From assembly GCA_024734495.1 (NCBI GenBank), contig JALMQS010000326.1:186001-250000 (forward strand): a stretch of 64,000 bases of DNA, written 5' to 3'. Shown here piece by piece: positions 1-11,460 of this stretch (its first letter is position 1; each line of letters begins with the position of its first letter). A model generated the notes under the pieces. It worked only from the letters and a program-made list of their open reading frames with translations, searched no databases and was not told where the DNA came from. A program made the translations under genes and the position numbers. This DNA is from Forficula auricularia (lineage: Eukaryota > Arthropoda > Insecta > Dermaptera > Forficulidae).

Positions 1-667
1 AAAAATGACGCCGCCAGCTACCGGAATTCTTAGTCGCCGAATCCGGTTACCAAGTTCCCTGGCAAGCAAGATGCCTATGTGTATATTTATTAATTTCATA
101 GGCCGGGGATTAAAATAGGTTTGAATTTCTACCCTCCTGAATACTATGATGAAGGTAAAAATAAACATTATTTTTATATCAAACGACCTGAAAATGAATA
201 ATTTAATATCAATCATGAACTATTTTTGATATTATTCAATATTTATTGCTTGTCCTTATTCTTTTATTATAGTCATATTAATGGAGTCAGATCAAATAAC
301 ATATTAGGACTCTTACTAGAAAAAAAATTCTCTCTCACTGTGTCAATAACAAAGAAAGTGTCAAGGCTATGATGATTAAGAGGTGAATTAATAAATGGGA
401 CGCCAAGAAAATGCGGAATACAGGTGGGCGTGGAGCTCGAAAACAGCACAAGAAATATTCTAATAGTTTTTTATTCAACAAGCTCGAAACCTGAAAGTAT
501 TGTATATAATTGGTGTATGATTTTAGGTACTATATAAATCTAAGCGGATGATGAATCATTCCGGAAGGAATTCGAAGAAGAAGACAAAAGATTATAGTTC
601 TAGAAACACATTGTAATCGATTTGGAATCTTTAAAAATCTTTTTTTTTAATGTTTCATTCTCTAAAA
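1..667. other. AT-rich DNA, no gene seen
   Basis: I find no coding signal here. The first 30 bases (aaaaatgacgccgccagcta...) resemble a stretch near 41068 (aaaaatgacgccgcgagcta), so the window probably opens in a dispersed repeat. Confidence 0.5.
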
Positions 668-1012
668 CAGAGGTTTCCAAACTGTGCGCCGCGGCGCCGG
701 TGCCTCGGGGAGCCGTGGTCTCTTCACAGGTGCGCCGCGAAGCTTCATAAATAATTGAAGCAAGACATTTGCTCTAATTAGATAAAAAACAAACTAAGAA
801 GCTAAAAATGTATTTATTATTAATTTTTATCTCTTACGATTAGACATACATAAACCGAAAAAATTTAACTTTGATATCCTCGAAAAAATCCGTGACGTCT
901 GAATTTTTGATTTTCATAGAAAAATAAATTATTATTAATTTTCAAGATATTTTTATCGATTCTTAGATAAGAATAAGTATTTAGTAAGTACGTATTTATA
1001 GAGACCAAACAA
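668..1012 (+). mobile_element. hAT-like MITE, 5' part (family H1)
   Basis: It starts with CAGAGGTTTCCAAACTG followed by a GC-rich block, then sequence shared with the full copies at 5015 and 26279, including the stretches around tgaagcaagacattt and catagaaaaataaa. The 3' terminus found in the other copies (TTTGAGAACCTCTG-like) is absent, so this copy is truncated near 1012. No transposase is encoded. The hAT assignment rests on the terminal sequence and on the 8-bp target duplication of the sister copy at 5015. Confidence 0.65.
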
Positions 1013-1746
1013 ATTCATTTATTGCTATATAAAACTTTTAGCCAATCTACGCCAAAGCATCATCATAATCATCGCAGATAAAAGATGAATAAATTATAAT
1101 ATAAAATATCAACAAATTTTTTATTTTTTGTGGCTCCATGTAGCTCAGTATCTCTACAGGCAGTGGCTAGAAATTTGCGAAGAGCATAAGGTAGATATTT
1201 TTTTTTTCAAGGGGAGGTATTGACATCTTTAAACTTTTATTTCACAAAAAATTCTGCCTTGTTAAATTAAACTAATTAGGTAATAAGTATTTCTTAAAGT
1301 TTTTACAGTGAATCATTGAAGGTTCGGGTTCATTTCCCGAAGGCGTGAATACGATCTTCTGACACATAATAAAAATTATCCAACACCTCGGATTTAGTAA
1401 TTAAGGAGCTTCCCTTATTTTCTTTAGAAAACTCGTTTTCTACAACATAAGCCCTAAATATTTATTTCATCGATATCCGGTGATATGGGCTCTCGATAAA
1501 AGGATGATTTGTTTTCTCTTCTATTGTCCATGAAATTTTCAATCTTTAGGTACAAGATCTAAATTTACAATTAACTCTTAACTACCGTTGAATATTAACC
1601 CATTCCCTTCTTGGATGCATTTTTTTATAACTAGATAAAATTAATCGTTTATTTCCATGATTTCTATTAGAAACAAGAACTCGATTTTTCCCTCCCTTAT
1701 CCATACCGTTTCTTTAATTCCCACTTCTTTAACAATCTATTGACTG
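1013..1746. other. AT-rich DNA, no gene seen
   Basis: I see no coding, RNA or repeat structure beyond A/T-rich runs. Confidence 0.5.
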
Positions 1747-1882
1747 CCCAGATAGCAATTTAAACTTGAATCCTACTTGCAGCAAGTTTGATGTGCTAAA
1801 GTGGAAGCTTGCAGCAAGTTTGCCGTGGCAAGTATATACACTTGAGGCAAGTTTGAATCAAATCTCCTAGTTTCCCAGCGAC

Positions 1883-2032
1883 AAGCTTGCATGTTGCTTG
1901 TTTTTGCAAAGCATATGCAACTTTGGCTTAACATACTTGCAGAGTGTTTGTTTTTGTAAAGTATATGCAACTTTGGCATAGCATACTTGCAGGGTGTTTG
2001 TTTTTGTAAAGCATATGCAACATTGACATAAG
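1883..2032. repeat. 50-bp tandem repeat, 3 units
   Basis: Units begin at 1883, 1933 and 1983, each with an acttgca...gtgtttgtttttgtaaag...tatgcaac core. The period of 50 bp is constant and divergence is small. It lies in the subterminal part of the CCCAGATAGCAA element. Confidence 0.8.
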
Positions 2033-2553
2033 TAAGTTTAACCTACTAAAAGAAAATCGACTAAAATTTAAAAAATCAGTTATTTACCTATTGTTCCTTG
2101 GAGAATGTCATCTTTAGGTGAATGCCATCAATAGACAATAGGTGCTTCTACCTTACTTGCTGCTTCTTTGTTAAATTGGAAAGAAGTAAATATTGGGCAG
2201 GAAAATACAAGGGAAAAAACTAACAAAAAACAAACCATTGATTTAACCTTTTTTAATCCTTTTTATTTTATTAAAATTATAAATAAACAAATAATAAAAT
2301 ATAAAAAAAACACTTTCTCTTTGTCATTTTTTAAATCTTATTTTGTATTTCCCCTTTCTTTTGTCTCTCTAGTCTGAAATAAACAAACAAGATTACTATA
2401 TAATACTTAGCACATCAAATTATTTGTGAATTATAGATTTTCGTCAAATCCAGATGCTGCAAGTAATCTAAAACTTACCTTCTTGTTATCCTAACTTTTG
2501 CTTGATTCAGCCAATCGCCAATTATTTCTTTGAGAGTATTTTTAGTTACATCT

Positions 2554-2944
2554 TCATAGACTTTTTTGCAGATTTCTGAAAAATATCATTGAATTAAATT
2601 GAATTGAATTAGAATCTTCAGATAAATGAATAACATTTTTTATCATTCTTTTTCTTTTCGGCAATTCTTCGTCTGAGTCCAAATTTGAAGTTTCTTCGGC
2701 TTTTTTCAAATGTAATCGTGCTTCGCCATAGGTTTCTGAAAGAAAATATGGAGTTTCACATGTTTTACTTGTGTTAATACCTATATATAATTTTAAAATT
2801 AAATTGATTTCAGTTATAAAACTTAGCATGTTATAGATAAAGAAATTAAATTACTTACCATGACTTTTAAGAGTTTGTGTCATTTCCCTTTTTTTGCCTT
2901 AACTGCCCTTGTCTGGTCATTTGCAAGAAAGCTTTTCGAGACAT
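2554..2944 (-). pseudogene. Spliced-looking gene fragment inside TIR element
   Basis: On the minus strand an ATG at 2944 opens MSRKAFLQMTRQGQLRQKKG, followed at 2858 by a strong donor (ATG|GTAAGT). A second piece begins after a TTTCTTTCAG acceptor at 2736-2737 and encodes a charged segment with ETYGEARLHLKKAEE and SDEELPKRKR, ending near another acceptor-like TTTTTCAG. The first piece hits an in-frame TAA before the donor, so it needs one frame slip. The style (basic and acidic N-terminal region, short exons, inside an inverted-repeat element) recalls the DUF4806-type proteins of arthropod transposons, but that is inference from composition only. No catalytic residues can be assigned. Confidence 0.35.
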
Positions 2945-3417
2945 GTTTAGGCTGTTCTTAAAAATAGAATAACCACACTCTTGAATTAAATAAAAATATT
3001 TTTAATTTTAATTAATAATAATTTTAATAATACCTCAAGTATTCCGACCGTTTGAATTCTGGATTAAAAGAGTAGTTACTTTTTTAGGAAATGTTTATAA
3101 TTATATTAAAAACGAAATACATTTGAAAGTTGACAGTTATAGATAAAATATATAACTAAACATAGCCGAGATGATTAATATATTTGTGGCTAGATGGCGC
3201 CAACGAATAAGCTAGTAAAAGCAAGTTTGTATCAAGCTTAGAAACAAACTTGATAATTCAGTCTTGAATGTATCAAGTTAGAAAAAAACTTAATAATTCA
3301 CCCTTGAAACATTCAAGATTGCTGCAAAATTATCCCAAACTTATCTTGTCATATTTGACGTGACAATTTAAATTCAGATAAAAGTTAAGTTTGCGGCAAG
3401 TCCACTTGCTATCTGGG

Positions 3418-4428
3418 TGACGCTCGTAGAAAGCATAATGCAAATTAAGTCAATTAAATCACGCATAAAAATAAATATTTGCTCATTGTGCTTTAAAATG
3501 TCTGAAACGCGAAGAAAAGTGTTTTTCAACTATGATTTTTTTTTCTCTTTGTGTGTCTGAATTCCGGATGCACGATAACCCAATAATGGAAAGTCAAAAA
3601 GTTCTTTTATATCAATACATAGTATCTACTCATTAGATTTTGCAATATCTGGTTCAAAAGCTAGAAATTTTTTTTGAATTATTCTATTGAGATTTTAAGA
3701 GGATGTTATAGTATAGCCATAAAAAGAACAATTTATATTTAAGTTTATTAATAGTTACTAGAGCAGCTCTAGTGTACCGAATCTTGTAAAATCTTTCACT
3801 TTTTTATTGTTTAGTGCGCGGGTAAGCGATTCTTTCATTAGAATCTGATCGATGAAAATAACGACAAAGAGCACGGATAGAATGATCTCTCTTTCTTTAA
3901 AGCTAAGCGTATTGCCAAATACGAGTTCAAACCTGTTTCAGACTATTAGAGATTAATTTTTTAATTTCTATTATTATTCTAGGAATGGCCTTTTGCACTC
4001 GGACTAAAACGATCCTCGTTATATCAAGAGAATATTCAATTGGACTTCAATAAAGGAAATACTTTTGCCCAAACGTCTTTTAGTTCATCTTTCACGATTA
4101 ATTTTTTTAAACCAATTTATAGATTTTAAATGAAAGTCATGGTACGAGTACATGTAAATTAATTCACTTTTTAACCTCATAAAATCAAAGTATTTTCCAC
4201 AAGATACCTGAAGTGATGAAAATTAGGAAATCTGGAATTTTTTTTCATATTCTTTAAAAAGCACACGTAAATTTCAAATTTTATATAACTTTAAATGAAT
4301 TAGTTGTATAGTATTTATTGAAAGTGTTTTTAAAATTTTACAAATTTTCAAATATAACACGGATGAAAATATTCTTGACATTTTGAAATTTGCGGGATGC
4401 GCCGCATCCACATCATCCATGGACACTG
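3418..4428 (-). repeat. Dispersed repeat R1, copy 1
   Basis: Read on the minus strand it begins CAGTGTCCATGGATGATG, continues GTGGATGCGGCGCATCCC and ends near GCATTATGCTTTCTACG. It matches 51744-52741 over nearly its full length and 24778-25292 over the middle. It contains no ORF. The start resembles the hAT-like ends at 28619 and 40479 (CAGTGGC...TGGATGC), so R1 is probably a hAT-derived non-autonomous element. Confidence 0.7.
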
Positions 4429-5006
4429 ATATATATATAATTATTACTCATTTAATAAGATTGGATATTTTTTATCATTTTATGCGTTTTTAAAAACATA
4501 ACAAGTAATTTAAAAATAAAAATGTTCATGTATGTATATTAAAAGAGTAATCAATTGATGTTTTGGGGCAAAATTGCTTGTTTTATTAATAAATATACTC
4601 TCGCTTCTGGTTTATTTACTTGACAAATGAACGTGTTGATATGGAGGAAAAATCGAAATATTAACAAACTGTCAATCATTTCTGACAAGGAATCAATATT
4701 TATACAAAAAGCCCAAACAACCTAAAATTTAAATGATAAAGAAACAAATTATTAATAGATAAAAACAAATTATATAGCCATTTCTCCCAATTGACTAAGT
4801 ATTATTATCAATACCACAAAACAGCTGCATATAAGCTTGACTTTCTTTTCAGGATCAGTCACTTTTTCATGTTCAGCCAACATCTTACCTTATACCGTAT
4901 TGTTCAAATTCGCCTTTTTTGAATTCTAGAATCACCTGTGGAGATGGGCCTCCAAATATTTTTTTGCCATCATGGATACAATTTAAAGGAGATTCAGCTT
5001 TAATTA
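4429..5006. other. AT-rich DNA, no gene seen
   Basis: Nothing recognisable apart from a short (TA)n run at the left edge. Confidence 0.5.
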
Positions 5007-5014
5007 GCTTAGTC

Positions 5015-5868
5015 CAGAGGGTCCCAAACTGTGCGGCGCGGCCTCTTCTCAGGTGCGTCGCGAAACTTCAAAATTAATTGAACATGAGACATTTGGCCTA
5101 ATTAGACAAAAAACAAAGTGAGAACCTAAAAATGTATTTATTATTCATTTTATCTCTTTCTTACGATTATACTTACTAAATAAAGATAAAAGTAAATAAA
5201 TATTTTGTGAGATATAAATTTACTATGACCATCTCACAAAATATTAATTTACTTTTATCTTTAATAAAGATGTTTCACCTTGCACCAATACCACAATCTC
5301 TATTAATTACTTACTAAATAAACTAAAAAATACTTAACGTGAAAGATATTAATTTGCAGATGGTAATAGATTCAAATTTACAAGAAATCATAAGTTGGTG
5401 TCATCTAATAGATGACACCAACTTATGATTTCTTGTAAAAACTTAACTTTGACACCCTCGAAAAATCTGAAATGTATACAAAGGGTCCCCCCTGTGATTT
5501 GAATTTTTGATTTTCAGAGAAAAATAAACTATTAATTTCGAAGAAATTTTTATTGATTCTAATACAAAAGTATTTATAGAGTTGTTTTGATACAAAGCGA
5601 AAAAATTGAACTTTGAAACCATCGAAAAAATCTGAAATGTAAACAAAGGGTCCTTCCCTGTGTTCTGAATTTTGAATTTTCATAAAAAAATAAACAATTA
5701 ATTCCGAAGATATTTTTATCGATTTTAATTCAAGAGTATTTAGAGAGACCAAATACAGTATTTGTTTTGATATAGGTATGTACTTTTACTTACCTAGGGT
5801 AGGGATGAGCCATGGAAAAATTTTAATTGAAAAACGGCTTCGCGACTCAAAAAGTTTGAGAACCTCTG
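5015..5868 (+). mobile_element. hAT-type MITE with perfect TSD (family H1)
   Basis: The 854-bp element starts CAGAGGGTCCCAAACT and ends with the near-complement AGTTTGAGAACCTCTG (14 of 16 bases). It is flanked by a perfect 8-bp duplication, gcttagtc, at 5007-5014 and 5869-5876. An 8-bp duplication and CAG..CTG ends are diagnostic of hAT transposition. It has no transposase, so it was mobilised in trans. Inside are a 33-bp-arm hairpin (5182-5266), a perfect 31-bp-arm palindrome (5377-5439) and a tandem duplication of about 155 bp (near 5443-5590 and 5600-5740) containing the shared word atgtatacaaagggtcc or its variant. The short ORFs here are not genes. Confidence 0.9.
5377..5439. repeat. Perfect 31-bp-arm palindrome
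   Basis: Positions 5377-5407 and 5409-5439 are exact reverse complements with a single central base (5408). It lies within the hAT MITE. The sister copies at 668 and 26279 do not show it. Confidence 0.9.
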
Positions 5869-5876
5869 GCTTAGTC

Positions 5877-7065
5877 GATTCCATGGCTCTTCGCCTATCT
5901 AGGGCTCCATTTAAAAAGCAAAATAGAATCCTATTAGCGTCGCTACAATTTCGGTCTGCCTGTGTGATCATCTGTTAGAGCAGTGTAGCTCGTAATCTAA
6001 ATAAGATACAAAATTGATTAAGTGTTATATATTATATGTAGTATTAATTTATCCCCAACCCGAAAATTATATTATTTTATCAGAATAATTATTTTTAGTA
6101 GAGTCAGATTTTATGAGGTGTTAAAAATAAAAAAAATGAACATCGTGTGTGAAGATCCCTGTAGTAAGCTGTCTAAATAAAATTAGGTTTATTATTATTA
6201 TTATTATTTTTAATGTCAATTTAAAATGACTATGAATGAGCTGCAAAATGGCGATTTTTAGGTGATATTGTATTTGTCGGCGTTTAGAAATGGTTTTGCT
6301 TAAAATTATTTAAAAAATCCATAAATTCCCTCTTTATTAACGACAAATAAGAACGAATTTGAAATCTCAAGTATTTCAATATCACACTTAGTCGGCTTAT
6401 TTATTGGTGGGATTCATGATAGGCATGACATGTCTTCGAGATAATCGAATTAATAATAACATCTAAAATCACGCACATTTACCTCTTCTGTCATCTATTA
6501 GGATAAAATTATCGAGGAAACAAAATCATTTCTCACTAAGAATAACATAGTTTTACTTTCTAGTAGTTCCTCTAGTACAGTGGTGGTCAACCTTTTATAT
6601 ACATCATGCACGAATTTTTTCACACGAGTTTAGATGCACCATTCAACTCAAGACATTTTCTACCTTCTTACGTTCATGGTTGGGGTTGGAAAATAGGGAT
6701 AGGGGTAGGATCTACTCCGCTTAGTAGAGGAAAAATAATAACTCAAAGGCGTAACTAGATGAAATAATGTACGCAGTCTAGTTTATTGGAGCTCCAAACT
6801 ACAATGGTGAGAGGTGATCTTTTGAACAAGACTCCTGACGCATGGACGTAGCCAGCGGGAGGGGTTAAGGTGTTAACCCCCCTCCCCCCCCAAAAAAAAA
6901 AAATTGAGGTAAGCATCGAAATTTTAGAGGATATAAATAAAACTTTTAGCTAATAAAAATTTAATAAAACCAATACTCTGTTAAAAAAAAACATTGTAGA
7001 AATCAGGGAGGTCAGGTCTCCTACTTCTAGGAGTATATCCATACTCCCTAACCCTTCAATGAGTA
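5877..7065. other. Gene-free repeat-rich stretch
   Basis: It holds an (ATT)n microsatellite at about 6190-6210, a LINE/SINE-like tail before it (ctgtctaaataaa, near 6167) and a hAT-like terminus CAGTGGTGGTCAACC starting at 6578 for which I find no partner end. A C-run/A-run junction sits near 6880-6902. There is no coding signal. Confidence 0.5.
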
Positions 7066-7163
7066 GCTCAATTTTTTGTCTAGTTAGGCCAAATGTCTTG
7101 CTTCAATTAATTAGGAAACTTCGCGGCGCACCTGCTCCCCGGGACACAGTTTGGGAACCCCTG
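7066..7163 (-). mobile_element. hAT-like MITE fragment (family H1)
   Basis: On the minus strand it starts CAGGGGTTCCCAAACTGTG and runs through the same GC-rich cap and the aagacatttggcctaacta stretch as the copies at 5015 and 26279. It is truncated after about 100 bp. Confidence 0.75.
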
Positions 7164-8790
7164 CCTTTAAACTCTCATCACCCAACTAAAAATAAGAGGT
7201 TTGACTAGATGCTGGCTAATACACACAAATCTTTTTATTTCAAAATCAAAAGAGTTCTTTAATATTAACTTGTCAACTTTCAAAATAAATTTTCCTATTA
7301 AAAAAGTTGAGAATTGATCTCATAAACTTGAAACTAGAAAGAAGGCAAAAAGTTATACTATAACTTTGTTTTCTAAAAAGTTTATTTCCTTAATTCCACA
7401 ACTTCAACTATTTTATATAGGTACAATATTTATTTATGTATATTATGTATACCTACACCCAGGGCAGTGGAGAGAAAAACCGGGTTCGGGGAGTGTCCTC
7501 TACTTGATGCAAATAAACATATACATTATACATATACATTAATTAAAGCAAAAAATAAATATCTCTTTTTGAAAATAAGATGGAATTTTTTCAAAAATAC
7601 AGCTCGCGATGACAACCGATTATTTATAAAAAGAATTTAATGATTTTTAGGTGTCGATTTCTTTGTTATAAGTAGAATAGGGGGACGGGCCCTCTAATAA
7701 TACAATATAAAAATATTCTACTAATATCAAAGAATTCGAGACCTAAAAACATTAAATCCTATTTATATACATTACAAATGCATTTATAGGTACAATATTT
7801 CATTACTATATAAGTTCAGAACCCTCGGTATATGATACCATCTAATTCTTCCAATAAATACATATATTTGCATACATATTTTATCCTAAATTATAAAATT
7901 TATTAAACTTCAATTTACATTTAATATGATGACTTAAATAGGTAAGATACAAAGTTCATATAATTGTACCTGAAATAATAAATCAACAATTTTAGTATGA
8001 GGCCAACTTTTCGTTTGGTGACGTCACATTTCGGCTTCTCTAAAACATCTTACAAGTAAATTCGTCGGATACATTCATCCTAGATCTTATCCAAGGATGA
8101 AAAGAAGAAAGGAAAGAAAATTCATGGGTCCTTTATAAAAATGATCTTCCTATAGAACGACATAATTCAATAAACGAAATTTAATCAAAATCTGTGTCGA
8201 GGGGATATAATATGTTCAAAGAGTTGTCAAGGGAATCGATAAATTATTCTTGGATGTTATTTAAGAAGAGATGATCCGATCTCAGGAATATCACTTTCAT
8301 CCAAGGTAATCAGACTAAAGATAGGTAATGGGTCCGCAATAATACTTTATCTCTTTCTCGTCTTTCATTGGTGCTTCATTCCAGGATATAAGGGCGTACT
8401 TTGATCAAATGTCTTTTTTATAATTTATCTCGACAACAGAGTTGTAAGATACTATTACTTTTATGGTAAAAGACTTTAACACTTTATTAGTGAAAATATG
8501 ATGACAATAAAAGTAATAATAATAATAGTAAGAATGGCATAGGAATTAGTGAAAATGATATTTTATTATACAAGACGAGTAATCAAGTTACAGACAGTGT
8601 TTACTGCTCAGGGTGGACGATATGGAGTCCAAGCTGTTCTCATTGTAAAACTATCGTTAGTACTCTGTTAGGTTTAAATTCACTCAATTTTTTCTTTTAT
8701 TTCTTATTAAGTTTACAAATAAATGAAACTTTTTTTATATGTCTGATACCTAAAGATAACTCAAAAATAGAAAATCTTAGAAAAAGAACT
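7164..8790. other. AT-rich DNA, no gene seen
   Basis: No reliable coding signal. A stretch near 7489-7530 (gagtgtcctctacttgatgc) resembles part of the hammerhead-like unit at 54016, suggesting a scrap of that family. Confidence 0.4.
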
Positions 8791-8870
8791 TTTTTCAACC
8801 TCCCTCTCCCCCTGCGGAAATTTCAATGACGCACTCTGCGTCTTAACCCCTCTCCCTGTAGGCACCCCTG
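8791..8870 (-). mobile_element. hAT-like fragment, CAGGGGTGCC family
   Basis: The minus strand starts CAGGGGTGCCTACAGGG and continues through words shared with the start of the 58749-59357 element (a run of G-rich sequence, then aatttc..., then gaggttgaaaa). Only about 80 bp survive. Confidence 0.55.
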
Positions 8871-9253
8871 TCCAAAACAAAGAACTGGCTACATTTGTGG
8901 CCTATTAGTTTTTGAACTTCTGGTTCAAAATTGTAGATAATCATAAATATTCGCATTATAAATTAGGGAGCTATAAAACAGTTGTAACTAATAAGCTAAA
9001 ATTTGAGAAACACAAACTTAACATGCTCACCAAGTTAATTTTCTAGCCTAAACCATTCGCTGAGAAAAATTGCCAATTCATCAATATATAGCATAGCTAA
9101 TTGGAAAAGTTTGCATATTTTACTTCTAGTTTGGAAATTAAATTATTCATTTTGAATAGATAATTGTCTTTAATAATAATGTTCACAAACTGTTCTTAAA
9201 CTTGTATAGCTAATTGAAGAATTGAATAAGAAGCATAATTTAAAGTCATCTGA

Positions 9254-9353
9254 ATGGATCCAGCACGGCCAACAATCTTATTAAATGAGGAAGAGTGGTT
9301 TAAATGGTTCGAAGGCCCTTTTCAACTTTGGCAGCTTTCGCATTTATCAGAAG
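9254..9353 (+). CDS. Candidate coding exon, unknown protein
   Basis: An ATG at 9254 opens a low-A+T reading frame of 33 codons (starting MDPARPTILLNEEEWFKWFE) that runs into a usable splice donor, AAG|GTGGGT, at 9353/9354. Without splicing the frame stops at 9367. Tryptophan-rich, mixed codon content is unlike the surrounding junk translations. I do not recognise the protein. It may be the first coding exon of a transposon or host gene, or a chance frame. No downstream exon is identified. Confidence 0.3.
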
Positions 9354-9541
9354 GTGGGTCCAAGTAATCCAATCTTTTTAGGTGATTAAATTATCTAGGC
9401 TTGACCGGTTTTCAAGGGTAACTAACTGAAGCCAGCCTTATGCAATGCCAGAAAACTGAAAGAGACTCTTGACATGGAAACAATAAAAGAAAGTGGAACC
9501 CTATAGAAACTAATGGTCCAATCTAAGGCAATAAATATTGT

Positions 9542-10035
9542 TTAAGGGTTGATTAAATCAGATCCGAAAAATAAATTGAAGGAATAGGTAAAATTTTTCA
9601 CTGCTCGGTGCATTATTGTTGGGAAAATTGTTTGAATTCGTGCAGCTTTTCCGACTTTTTTACGGAAGAAACTTTGTCGGTGTTTTGTTTTTGTCAATTT
9701 TTTTCTTAGCCCTTTCAAAGTATTTTTTGAAATAATTATTTCACCAAAAGATAGATATTGTCTTAAAAGATACATTTAAGATAGTACCTAATGAGTAGAG
9801 ACCGGATTCATATGCAATTGCATATTTTGTTTGCCGCCACATACGACCCAGGAGATCAATTATCTATCCGGATCATGCATCTAGGATACTCTTGGGTTAA
9901 ATTTTATAATGCATATTTTTGCATATTTGAGTAATATTGCATAAAATTGCATATTTGAAGGATTTTTTGTCAAATATTGCTAATTTCGAGCCAAATACAG
10001 ATTTTTTAAAAGTAAATTTTCGGAGAACGAATGAA
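9542..10035. other. Intergenic, gcatattt-rich
   Basis: Between 9817 and 9960 the words tgcatatttt and gcataaaattgcat recur at irregular spacing, as in the subterminal regions of some hAT elements. No element ends were found. The short frames here are not convincing. Confidence 0.35.
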
Positions 10036-10092
10036 AATAAACTGCAACGGATCGTTGCTAAACTTTATCCAAATTCATTTGAAATATTAATC
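10036..10092 (+). repeat. Flank shared with 48895
   Basis: The sequence aactgcaacggatcgttg(c/g)taaactt... is nearly identical at 48895-48948 in the same orientation. At both places it lies just left of the 119-bp satellite. Confidence 0.85.
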
Positions 10093-10119
10093 AAACTTGA
10101 GTTGTTTACCAAAAAAGAA

Positions 10120-10747
10120 TTTAGTCTTTTTGATTTTAAGTCGATTCTTCCACGTTTTCAGTAGAGGTTGCCATTAATAGTCAAAACATCAAAAATGGAA
10201 TGCAATAAGGTTATTCCTCTAGTATTAGATAAGAATCAATCGTTATTTTTGATTTTAACCCGATTCCTCCATGTCTTCAGCAATGGTTACCAATAATAAT
10301 CGAAGCGTCAAAAATCTAATGTACAATTGTTATTCCTCGAGTATTATATGAGAATCGATGGCTATTTTTGATTTTAAGTCGATTCCTCCATGTCTTCAGC
10401 AATGGTTACCAATAAAAACCGAAACGTCAAAATTCCAATATAGAATGGTTATTCCTCAAGTACTAGATGAGATCAATCGCTATTTTTGATTTAAAGTCGA
10501 TTCCTCTATGTCTTCAGCAATGGTTACCAATAAAAACCGAAACGTCAAAATTCCAATATAGAATGGTTATTCCTCAAGTACTAGATGAGAATCAATCGCT
10601 ATTTTTGATTTTAAGTCGATTCCTCTATGTCTTCAGCAATGGATACCAATAAAAACCTAAACGTCAAAATTCCAATATAGAATGCTTATTCCTCAAGTAC
10701 TAGATGAGAATCAATCGCTATTTTTGGTTTTAAGTCGATTCCTCTAT
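10120..10747 (+). repeat. 119-bp satellite, about 5 units
   Basis: The anchor cttcagcaatgg occurs at 10275, 10394, 10512 and 10631, giving periods of 119, 118 and 119 bp. A more diverged first unit precedes them and a partial one follows. Each unit contains gattcctc, ggttaccaata and gaaacgtcaaaa. The last units are the most alike, suggesting recent expansion at the right side. Two units recur in reverse orientation at 49025-49260. Confidence 0.9.
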
Positions 10748-11214
10748 AAAGGTAACGGATAAGAAAAGAACGCAGTTGCTATGGTTACTTATAAACTTTC
10801 CTCCCAAATTTTTAGCATTTCACAGAGAAAAGCCTATCCACTCTTACTTAGTTAGGTTAAATGAGTCCTATATTAAACAGATCAAATGAATAAATTTTAA
10901 AGAATTTAAAAATCTTACTTCAGAGTAAAGTACTTTAAAATATAATTTTACTAAAAACTTTATTTAACATTTTTTTGTCGGCCCCAAGGTACTTAATTAG
11001 GATATTAAATTTCATCAAAATTGGTTAAGTCATTTTAAAGATATTTAGAAAAAAGTACTGAAATAAATAATGTTGTATAATACTAATGTTTGTGGGCCGA
11101 TATGTACCAAAAACTAATCAGCGCTTCATTTTGTTAAACTAATGGTAGGTTTTCAATTTCATTTCAATCGGTGCAAAGGTGTGGAAAAAATCGTGGACGT
11201 AAAAAACGATAACA
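10748..11214. other. LINE 3'-UTR-like AT-rich sequence
   Basis: Phrases such as aatttcatcaaaattggtta and atttcaatcggtgcaaagg are typical of 3' regions of arthropod LINEs. No coding remains are visible. Confidence 0.35.
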
Positions 11215-11460
11215 TCCATCCATCCGCACGCACTTCCAAAAAAATGGAACTTTTTGGCCTCTCGACGAGATTCCATGTAATTTTTGGCAAAACCGTCACG
11301 TGCTAAAATTCAATCTCATTGAATACTTCAATTTGTGACCTTAATTGAGTCCATGGGTTCCGTAGTCTTTACCTGAGGACCCTTTGAAGTTGCGCTTGCC
11401 GCGCGACCGATTACAATACTTTCTCCCATACTTCGCATTGAATAAAGTAAAAATGAAGAA
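11215..11460 (+). repeat. Dispersed repeat R2, copy 1
   Basis: It contains ctttttggcctctcgacgag, ccgtagtctttacctgagga and gaccgattacaatactttct, which recur in the same order at 49285-49490; the right end also recurs reversed at 46305-46375. Together with the 119-bp satellite it seems to be one composite element. Confidence 0.8.

Larger units (their letters stand above)
1747..3417. mobile_element. TIR element with CCCAGATAGCAA ends
   Basis: The left end CCCAGATAGCAA (1747-1758) is exactly complementary to the right end TTGCTATCTGGG (3406-3417). Both subterminal regions are rich in short acttgc/gcaagt words in opposite orientation. The interior holds a three-unit tandem repeat (1883-2032) and a minus-strand gene fragment with splice-like signals (2554-2944). 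I see no clean target duplication: the left flank is attgactg and the right flank tgacgctc. The right flank is the end of repeat R1, so this element may have inserted beside or into R1. The superfamily is not identified. Confidence 0.6.

Noticed and set aside
10120..10747. 119-bp satellite as a hammerhead satellite
   Set aside because: The GAAACGTC word and the CTGAAGA word are on opposite strands, so no single RNA can have both.
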